This document shows positions 56,116 to 64,000 of a stretch of DNA of 64,000 bases, one piece after another. The DNA is from Ustilaginoidea virens (Eukaryota > Ascomycota > Sordariomycetes > Hypocreales > Clavicipitaceae): positions 3,224,001 through 3,288,000 of the forward strand of contig NC_057316.1 of assembly GCF_000687475.1 (NCBI RefSeq). The letters run 5' to 3'. A program made the translations under genes and the position numbers. Numbering within the stretch: the first letter of the stretch is position 1; each line of letters opens with the position of its first letter. Below the pieces are notes generated by a model. It searched no databases. It saw nothing but the letters and a program-made list of their open reading frames with translations, and was not told the DNA's origin.

Positions 56116-59100
56116 ATGGACCGCGCAAACGGAGCAAGCCCCGGCGCGGCCGCCGCCTCCAGGGCGGAACGGTTTGAGGATGAGAAGCGCCGCATCGTCG
56201 ATAGCTGCTTCAGCAAAAAGGATACCGATGGATCGCGTACGTACTGAGCGGATTCCAGCCCTTCACTACCCTCGCGTCGACCACAGAAAGCACTTGGCAG
56301 GACCCCCGAGACGGATGCTATATAACCACATGCACATTGCACTCTTCACTCTTCCGACGCGTAGTGTTGCCGGTAGCCTCCTGAATGCTCATTGCCCATG
56401 GACACCACTTGCTGACTCGGCTCTGTCTTGAAAAGTTCTCGAAACCTACATCACCCATATTCGAATCACGGAGTATTCATCGCATCCCTCCAGCCCTCCG
56501 CCACCTCAAGCACGATCCCCCGATGCCGAGAAGCCCCGAATCATCATTGTTGCGGTGCGGAAATCCGGAAGAGTCCGTATGCACAAGTCGAAAGAAAACC
56601 CCAATGGCACCTTTTCCATTGGCAAGACGTGGAATCTCGACGACCTGAGCCGCATCGAGTCGTATACAGGTCCTCAAGTGAGCCCAAGTCACCGTGAATG
56701 GGGCGCCGACACCGGCTTCCTGGTAACTCTTGGCAAGCCGTACTTTTGGCAGGCCCAGACGGACAAGGAGAAGAAATTCTTCATTGCCAGCCTGATCAAG
56801 ATATATGGCAAGTACACAGGCGGCAAGGTGCCTGGCTTGGCTGGCTTCGACCAAAAGGAACTGGATCAAGTCCTTGGAGCTGGTAGACGACCAGCGGGTA
56901 CTGGTGCCGGCGGCGGCGCCCCATCAAGACCACCTCCTCTCGAGCAAGCACCTAGCCAGCAGAGTAGTGCGTCCGGCGCTTTGACGACTGGCGTTCCGCC
57001 TGTGCCCTCCGTCGTGCCCTCCGTCGTGCCCTCCGTCGTGCCCTCCGCTCCGCCGGTTTCATCATCAACTTCGAGCACACCCGAACCCGCTCGGGCTCAG
57101 AAGAGTCCCCACGGTATGCGCCCGCCTCTCAACGGCAGCAAGTCTCCTAGTGCCAGCTTTGACTCAAACGTCTCGAGAGACCGCATCGGCCCTAAATGGA
57201 CCGCTCAAGCCAACAAGAGCCAGGATTCCTTGGCTGTGTCGTTTGTCACGGCCACTTCTACCAAGACCGATGACGCATCAAGTCAGCCTCCTCGCTCTCG
57301 CAATGGCATGAATGGTCCTGGGGCATTCGGCAAGTTTGGCGACTCGCGAGAAGATTCCAAACCCGCACAATTGCCTCTGCCCGCTCCCCCTACCCCGGTT
57401 CAGCCACAAGCTGCAGGCAAACCACCGCCGGAGAGACGCCGGCCCCCAATGGATCCCTCCCGGCCTCAGGACCGTGACCTTGTTCCTCCGCCGCTCAATA
57501 GCCCCGTCGTCCGGAGAGATCCTGTCGCGCCACCGCCACGAAACAGTGAGAGAACGTCTACGAGAAATGAAACTAGACAGCCGTCCCCGCAGCCGAGAGA
57601 AGAGGCTAAAGAAAGAACCGTACCCCTGAGTGAAACTTTGCTCGCCGAGCAGCCGCAAACGGAAAACGCGCCATCAGAATCGGCCGTATCACCCACTGAC
57701 AACTCCAGTACTTCCTTTTTACCCGTTACAGTCGGCGATGATGATACATCCTCGCTTGTGGAGCCTCCTGCCAAGCCCGAAGAAGAGTCACGGCCTGGTC
57801 TGGGTCCAATGATCAGACCAAAGAAATCCAAAGGGGACATCGCTGGCGTATTGTGGAAAGCTGCATCGGCCGCCACCGCTTTTCGCCCTCGCCCCGGTGG
57901 CGCGGGTGAACGCCTGCGGCACATGCAAGCTCAGGTCAAAGCAGACGGGCCTGACGGCATCACGGGTGTTGTCCCTGCACCACCGCGTCCTGTTACGCCG
58001 GACATTCCAAGGCCCGCGTCGGCGTCTGCAGAAGCACCGAAACAAAGTGTCAAGGCTGAAGCCGCGGAGCCCCCCGAGGCAGCTCCTGTGACCACCGTCG
58101 CTGTCGTTGCGGCTTCGGCTGAAGCATCCGTGCCAGAGTTGACCATTACCCCTATAAACTCCAGCCAATCTACGGTCATCGAGCCTACCCAAGCCCAGGA
58201 TGGCAAGAAGGAGCCAGCCCCGAAAGATGTCCCACAGAGGTCAATCGTTACCGGGAATGATGCGAAGTACTTGCAAAGTCTGGGTGTAGACGCCAGCCTT
58301 CTAGACGAAAGAAGCCAAGAATTCGGCAAGTGGCTCGATTTCCTGGGTTGGGTGCCGGGCCAGGAAATGCGCTCCCATTCCACAGGGGAGATGAAGTCGC
58401 ATCTGGAACGGGAAATCAACAGAGCTCAAGCCGGCGGTTGGCTAGCTCGATTCCAAGAGGAAGACGAGCGGGTGGAAGCCATCAAGCGCGGCATTGACTT
58501 GGCCATGGGAGAATGCGAAGAACTGGATAATCTCCTCACTCTTTACACCGTGGAACTCTCAGTAAGTGGTTGGCTGCGCGGGTTTGAGTCGCGAGACCGG
58601 CAGCATTGGGCTAACGTACCTCAACTAGACGCTGTCAGAAGATATTGCATACATTGAGGCTCAGGGCCAAGGTCTACAGGTCCAAACTGCTAATCAGAAG
58701 CTTCTGAGGAAGGAATTGGAGTCATTGTTGGAGACTTGCGCCATCACGTCAAGCGACCTGGCAGCCCTTCGCCTTGCTCCGTTTGACGACCACCGAGGAT
58801 TGCAGGAAGTGGAAGCAGCTTTGATAACGCTGTTCAAGGCCATGGTCAAAATCGACCCGTCGCTAGGCGGCATCGAGCCTCTACCTAACGCGAGTGCCAC
58901 CAGTCTTCAAACTCCCGCTTTCAACACCGACTATGGAAACATGCGGATCGTTCAGGAGAAGAAACAAATGTACCTGCAAGAGAGCGCTTTTTTCATGAAA
59001 CGACTGACTGAATTCATGGGCCGACAGTTCGCCGAGGCCTGCGCTGGCTCGAAGCGTTCCCTAGAAGGCGCCCTCTCCAAGAAACTAGACGCATCTCACT

Positions 59101-60764
59101 ACGATTCCGGCCGAGATTTGCTTTGGAAGTACAGCCCCTTGATGCTGTATGCTCGTGATGTGGACCTCGAGAGCTGGAATCAACTCATCCAAATCTATCA
59201 AGACAAGAGTCATCCACTGTACAAGGGGCAGTTTCAAAATGTCATCCGCATCTGGCGAAAGAATGCCAGGAAGATGACCGGGGAGGAGGCCGACCTGCTG
59301 TTCTCCTTCAAGGCGGAGAAGCAGCAAGAAGGCGTGGCCACGGCGGCTCGAAAAATGACGGTCAAGAGGAGCCAGACCCTTGCCAGGGCACTGCGGTCGC
59401 CCTTGGCAGAAAGCAGCAGCAAATCCAACTTTGAAAGGCCCAGCACCGAAAGCAGAAGCCTTCCTTATGAAGTGTTTTCAGGTGTGCTGGATGACCTGTT
59501 GCCGTTGATTGAAATGGAGCAGAATTTCATCATCGACTTCTTCCACGCAAGTACACTGGAGGAAGGCGACTTCACAGAAGCAGTAGCGGTCAGTGCACCC
59601 CATGAGCGTTTTGGAGACGACTTGAGGCGGCATCGTCTCATGGAGCCGGATCGAGACCTGGCTCGCCGAGTGACTCGGTCCATGGAGGTGATTTTTGCCT
59701 TTGTCGAATCGGACCTGCAACAGCTCATTGAGTGGGTCATTAGCCAAGACCCCTTGTAAGTCTCTTCTTGTCTCTTTTTTTTCCTTTTTCGCGTGACATT
59801 GCCCTTATTCTTTTTTTTTCTGCGCTGCTGGCACTGACAGTCCTACAGGCAAGGGGTTGGTGTGCTGGCGGGACTCGAAAAGAAGCTATCCGAGATCAGT
59901 CAGTCCAACCAGGATTACCTGAACACCATCCTTCAGAAGCTGCACGGTCATCTGGAAGGGCGTTTCAACAAATTCGTTGAAGAGCAGATCAAGGCTATCG
60001 AGGAAACAAAGGTCAAGATCAACAAGCGAAAGGGAGTCATCTCTTTCTTCCGCGTCTTCCCCGCCTTTATGGCGGCAGTCGAGAACATGATTGGCGGTCT
60101 TGATGCAAGTTTCGCCCTTCGTCGTATGGTTGACCGCGACTACGGCCGCATTCTGAAGTGCATGTTCGACTCCCTCATGGTCATTGCACGAGAAAACCCA
60201 GCTGTCGGGGTAGGAAGCGGATCAGCCGATCCCGAAGACAAGGAAGCGCTAAACTTCCACATCCTGCTCATCGAGAACATGAATCACTTCCTCGAGGAGA
60301 CAGACACGCAAGGTCTCGACGTGCTGGAAGAGTGGAAAGACCAAGCAAGCTCGAAATATCACGAGCACATGGGCATGTACCTCGACGCAGTGATGCGCCG
60401 ACCGCTCGGCAAGCTCTTGGATTACCTCGAAAACATCGAGGCCCAGATTCACTCGGGCAAATCGCCAACCGCCATTGCGCGGCAGCCCTCGAACGACAAG
60501 AGCGCGTTCCACAAGGTGCTCAGCAACTACGACTCCAAGGAGGTTCGCAAAGGGGTTGAGGCTCTCCGGAAGCGGGTGGAGAAGCATTTCGGCGACGCCG
60601 ACGATCCCGCGCTCAGTCGCGGCCTGGTCACCAAGGTCACTTCTGAGTGCGAAAAGTTTTACCTCGAGGTGGAGTCGAGAATCGGTCGGGTCACGACCGA
60701 CGTTTACGGCGGGGATGTGCCATTCGAATGGCCGAGAGCGGACGTGAAGACGGCATTTCGGTAA
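56116..60764 (+). CDS. sec3: Exocyst complex component Sec3 (EXOC1)
   Basis: Exons 56116-56236, 56436-58561, 58629-59755 and 59849-60764; 1429 aa. The first exon ends FSKKDTDGS and joins to LLETYITHIRITEYSS, the start of the Sec3 PH-like domain (about residues 40-180: RIIIVAVRKSGRVRMHKSKE, GTFSIGKTWNLDDLSRIESY, TGFLVTLGKPYFWQAQTDKE). This domain binds PIP2 and Rho GTPases at the plasma membrane. A long Pro/Ser-rich disordered linker (about 200-680) includes a VPSV repeat. Coiled coil follows (SEDIAYIEAQGQGLQVQTAN), then the helical CorEx/C-terminal exocyst rods (ESAFFMKRLTEFMGRQFAEA, LPLIEMEQNFIIDFFHAS, KLSEISQSNQDYLNTILQKL, RVFPAFMAAVENMIGGLDAS). It tethers secretory vesicles at the hyphal tip. 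The three introns are 199, 67 and 93 bp, each placed by restored reading frame. Confidence 0.93.
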
Positions 60765-61410
60765 GGCAGGTTGGCAAATGGCTCACTTGATGTTTGGAAG
60801 GGGAGACCGAGAACCAAGGGGGGGGGGGGGGGGGGGGGCAGAAATTCCCTTGAAGGTGTGTGGAGGACTTGGCTTGGCTTCAGGCTATGGTTTTTTCCCC
60901 ATGATGCTGGAGTTTTGCATTGCAGCGATGACGCAAAAAGGAAGATGGATAATGACGGCGAGAACAAGCCGCATGTACGGAATATACTACCGAGGCATAC
61001 GAGGCCCGGTGAGTGTGTGCGAGAAATAAAGGCGCCTGCATATATTTGCGAAGAGACGGCAGTTTCTTTTTCTTTTTGTTTTTCTTTTTCGTTTTTTTTT
61101 TCTATTCATCTGTAAAAGGAAGCGCCCGGTCGCTACTGTAGATGATGTTGTTTATGGTTCATGTTCATATACGAGCACGTGACGAGCAAAACCTTGTGAC
61201 GTTGTTTTTGCTAGGTCACCTTGAGGCTTAAAGCGGGTTAATGACCTTGTGTTTGCAAGACTCAAACTCGATACTGAGTACGGAGTACCGAGGTAGTGCT
61301 TAACGCGGGGCAGAACGCGTCAACCACGCGTCACGTGTCACTCGACGTGTCAGGTGCTGCCCCACCCGCCACATCGGGATCCCTTCATCCCTTCATCCTC
61401 AACTCCTTCG
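60765..61410. promoter_or_regulatory. Intergenic and promoter upstream of the acidic nuclear protein
   Basis: Holds a poly-G tract (about 60818-60838), T-rich 3' flank of SEC3, GAGTACGGAGTACC at about 61276, and MCB/E-box elements at 61315-61337. No gene recognised. Confidence 0.65.
61315..61337. promoter_or_regulatory. Two MluI cell-cycle boxes plus an E-box
   Basis: Perfect ACGCGT at 61315-61320 and at 61326-61331, 11 bp apart, followed directly by CACGTG at 61332-61337. The set sits about 75-95 bp before the ATG at 61411. In yeasts paired ACGCGT sites bind the MBF factor and give G1/S transcription; that this applies here is inference. Confidence 0.5.
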
Positions 61411-64000
61411 ATGCTTGTCATCAAGATCGCCCTCAAGCATCATACAGCCCATGACACAGGTGCCGCCGCAACGTCCAGCCTCACACAGTTTCCCCCCTTC
61501 CCCTCATCCATGGCTCCTGAGCTCCGGTCCGGGGGCGTACCCCCCTCGAGCAGAGTATACCACTCGTCCCCAGCACTGCAGCAAGCGCAGTTCCCCTCCA
61601 GGAGGAAGCGAGTCCGCCGGTGCGGAGAAAAGGCACCGCGCCCAAACCTGAAGCAGCAGACCCTGACCCAGATTGACTTTGTGTCGAGCTTCGACGATGA
61701 CGACAACGAGGGCAACGACGACGGCAACGAGGACAACGACGACGGCATCGCGAGGGTCAGCGACAGCGACGACGAGCTTCGCAAACGCCGTCGAGACGTC
61801 GATGCGGACAAGGAAAACGCACCGCCTCCATCGCGACGCACAGCGCGCCCGCGGCGTTTGCAAACGGGTCGGCAAGGTGCCGAGGCCGGGGGCGAAGGTG
61901 CCCCCGCGCCCGCGCCCGAGAGGCGAAAACGCGCCGCAGAGGCGCCCTCCACGCGGCGGGACTCGGGCAAGCGACCAAGGAGCACGGGCGGCGGGTGCGA
62001 TAAAGGCGTGCAATTCGAAACCAGGCGCTCAAGGGGCAGCTCGCGGCAAACCTCTCGGGCGGATGCCCCAACTCCCAAAGCTGCGTGTACAAAGTATCAC
62101 ACGCAGACTCTTACGCAGTTTTTGGGTCATGGCACTTCCTTCGTAGCCGACTCGGATGACGACGACCTGGGATCCAGCAGGGATGACTGCCAAGACGACG
62201 GGTTTCTTTCATGGCTGGGAGACGCCGAGCCTGGGAGTCCCAGCGCAGGCCGCGGCAGACGGCAGATTCCGTCCCCACAGGCTCGCCCGGGTCGTGCAGC
62301 GGAGGGCCCCGCGGCTGCTGGAGCTGGAGCTGGAGCTGGAGCCGGTGCCGGTGCCGGTGCCGGTGCCGGTGATGATGCTTCGTGGCTTTCCCGCGAAAAT
62401 TCAATAATACCCCAAACACCCGTCAAGGAAAGCGCGCACCCTCCACGTCTTGTCCCATCCGGAGGCATCGCCTCACCGACCAACCTGATGATGGGTCGAT
62501 ACGGAGCACCGGACAGGCAGGATTCCCCGTCAAAGCGTGCTTCTCGGCAAACAGCATCACTGCCGCAGGTAGACACAGGACAGCCTCGGGCGTCGCCGTC
62601 TGTTTCAAATCCCCAGCCGTCGGTGGTTATACAGGACTCGTTCGCCACTGAGGAGTGGGCGACACCCCGCAAGAGCCCTGCGCTCCGCTCGCCAAGCGGC
62701 ATCCAAGCTCGTGTTGAAGAAGCTGGCACGCCGCCTCAAGAGCCGACTGCGGAAGCCGGCACGCCAAAATGCAACACGACGCCGTCTTTGGCAAAGTCGA
62801 CCGCAACTGGGTTATGTGAAATACCAGACTCGGACGAGGATGACGAGGATGACGAGGATGATGATGATGAAGATGATGACGACGACGACGACGACGACAG
62901 TGGTCATGGAATCCTGGGCGCTGAGAGAAAAGAACAAGATGCTTCCAGTGAGCAAGGGTACGGCGCCGGCGCCGAGACGCAGTTGGTCATGAGCGAGATT
63001 GTCCCCGTCTCGACAGATGCTCCAGCTCTCGCAACCTGCTCAGCACACGGCCCCAAACAGCGCCACCTCCCAAGCGCCCAGTCCGACGAAAGGTCACGCC
63101 CGCCTTGTTCCGCAACGCCCTCCCCATCGCCATCGCCATCGCCATCGCCATCGCCATCGCCATCGCCATCGCCATCGCCATCGCCATCGCCAGCCAACGT
63201 CCGTCCCGCCCATGGCAGGACGCACCCCGCGAAAGGAGCCTCGCCTGCCCGCGCAACGCCGTCCTCCTCACCCCTGCCGCGGCAGCCCGTCCCGATCCGC
63301 AAACCAACGCGCAACCCTTCTCACGCCGTCCAACCAAGCCAGCCGTGCGAATCTCAGCGAGTGCCCGTGTCCGTCCTGCAGTCTCTCGCGCCTCCCACCG
63401 CGCGGTCCGACATCCTCCTGCCCGTGTCATCCGCCTCCCTCGAGGCCCTCCTCACCGGCCACTCCGTCCACATCAGCACCCCGTCCAAGATCCCCAGCCA
63501 GGTGGTCCGCTTCTGGCTGCTGGAGAGCCAAGTCCTGCGATACATGGCTTCCGTAGCGCCCGGCGAGCAAGAAGCTCCCCCTCCTCCTCCTCCTCCTCCT
63601 CCTCCCCGCGGAGCAAAGCCGCCGCCGCGCAGCAGCAGCAGCACCGGCTGGCGGCACCACGCGGCCCAGGTGTACGAGCTGAACAACCCCGTGTCCGCCG
63701 AGGACATGCGCGAAGAAGGCTGGGTCCACGGCAAGATCCATCGGTACTCGTATCTGCCGCCCGCTGTCATCGGGCAGCTGCTCTGGAACCTCAGACACGC
63801 GATATTCGACGAGGCTACGCAGCCGCGGCCGCTTGGCCTGGGGGAAGCCAAGCAGCAGCCATCATCACCAGCTCCTCTGGCGCACGGCGCGAGCAGCTCC
63901 CCGGCAAGGGCCCCTCCATCACCCTCCTCGGACAACGCAGGCGAGGCCGACCTTGTCCCTCTGGCAACCCCCCCGCCGCCCGCCAGCATGACGCTATCGC
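61411..64000 (+). CDS. Large acidic, disordered, nuclear-type protein; C-terminus beyond window
   Basis: One frame stays open from ATG 61411 to the window edge (863 residues, no stop). A second in-frame ATG at 61510 (MAPELRSGGV) may be the true start. Contents in order: twin motifs KQQTLTQIDF and HTQTLTQFLGHGTSFVADSD; basic patches (RRRDVDADKENAPPPSRR); acidic SDS/DDD segments; a Gly-Ala run (62317-62370); an Asp/Glu tract (about 62835-62900) after GLCEIPDSDE; ETQLVMSEI; a Ser-Pro run (63124-63189). Last is a folded-looking domain of about 170 residues (VPVSVLQSLAPPTARSDILL, VHISTPSKIPSQVVRFWLLE, VYELNNPVSAEDMREEGWVH, YSYLPPAVIGQLLWNLRHAI) interrupted by poly-Pro. That domain recalls PUA/ASCH-like folds, but this is a guess. 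I do not recognise a named family. Nuclear localisation is inferred from basic clusters. Confidence 0.8.
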   Translation, partial: MLVIKIALKHHTAHDTGAAATSSLTQFPPFPSSMAPELRSGGVPPSSRVYHSSPALQQAQFPSRRKRVRRCGEKAPRPNLKQQTLTQIDFVSSFDDDDNEGNDDGNEDNDDGIARVSDSDDELRKRRRDVDADKENAPPPSRRTARPRRLQTGRQGAEAGGEGAPAPAPERRKRAAEAPSTRRDSGKRPRSTGGGCDKGVQFETRRSRGSSRQTSRADAPTPKAACTKYHTQTLTQFLGHGTSFVADSDDDDLGSSRDDCQDDGFLSWLGDAEPGSPSAGRGRRQIPSPQARPGRAAEGPAAAGAGAGAGAGAGAGAGAGDDASWLSRENSIIPQTPVKESAHPPRLVPSGGIASPTNLMMGRYGAPDRQDSPSKRASRQTASLPQVDTGQPRASPSVSNPQPSVVIQDSFATEEWATPRKSPALRSPSGIQARVEEAGTPPQEPTAEAGTPKCNTTPSLAKSTATGLCEIPDSDEDDEDDEDDDDEDDDDDDDDDSGHGILGAERKEQDASSEQGYGAGAETQLVMSEIVPVSTDAPALATCSAHGPKQRHLPSAQSDERSRPPCSATPSPSPSPSPSPSPSPSPSPSPSPSPANVRPAHGRTHPAKGASPARATPSSSPLPRQPVPIRKPTRNPSHAVQPSQPCESQRVPVSVLQSLAPPTARSDILLPVSSASLEALLTGHSVHISTPSKIPSQVVRFWLLESQVLRYMASVAPGEQEAPPPPPPPPPPRGAKPPPRSSSSTGWRHHAAQVYELNNPVSAEDMREEGWVHGKIHRYSYLPPAVIGQLLWNLRHAIFDEATQPRPLGLGEAKQQPSSPAPLAHGASSSPARAPPSPSSDNAGEADLVPLATPPPPASMTLS

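Overview
This is a nuclear chromosome segment from a filamentous ascomycete, most likely a sordariomycete of the order Hypocreales (inference). The evidence is fungal-sized introns (about 55-230 bp) with GTRNGY-like donors and CTRAC branch sites, GC-rich coding sequence, fungus-specific proteins (Sog2, a Zn2Cys6 regulator, a secreted cupredoxin, GH47 mannosidase, L-galactonate dehydratase) and many microsatellites. I see no tRNA, rRNA, CRISPR array, intact transposon, prophage or secondary-metabolite cluster.

Layout, left to right: BLOC-1 subunit 1 (minus, cut by the left edge); Sog2 of the RAM kinase network (minus), divergent from a short RecQ helicase (plus); a secreted cupredoxin and a DUF2470 membrane protein (both minus); a Zn2Cys6 transcription factor (plus); an alpha/beta-hydrolase (minus); PEX14 (minus), divergent from NDC80 (plus); SNU13 (plus); an NAPE-PLD-like metallohydrolase (plus); a probable broken gene (minus); a small acidic protein (plus); a secreted GH47 alpha-mannosidase (minus); RAD10/ERCC1 (minus); L-galactonate dehydratase and GPI mannosyltransferase 2 (plus); a YTH m6A-reader gene rebuilt from four exons (plus); NPC1 (minus), divergent from a CUE-Smr (Cue2-like) protein (plus); PEX11-family protein (minus); complex I 51-kDa subunit (minus), divergent from dynactin p27 (plus); hydroxyacid-oxoacid transhydrogenase (minus); exocyst Sec3 (plus); and an acidic nuclear-type protein running off the right edge (plus).

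Most genes are single-copy housekeeping genes with no operon-like logic. Functional threads are peroxisomes (PEX14, PEX11), DNA repair (RecQ, Rad10), polarised growth and secretion (Sog2, Sec3, Pig-V, GH47, NPC1), mitochondria (NDUFV1, HOT) and RNA (Snu13, YTH, Cue2). Exon models were built by hand from splice consensus, reading frame and family conservation. The whole window is unusually rich in simple repeats: hexanucleotide repeats inside coding regions (dipeptide runs), A/G-rich microsatellites inside introns, and poly-G/poly-C tracts of up to about 31 bp between genes. Two short palindromic motifs, TACCTAGGTA and TACGGAGTA, recur almost only between genes.
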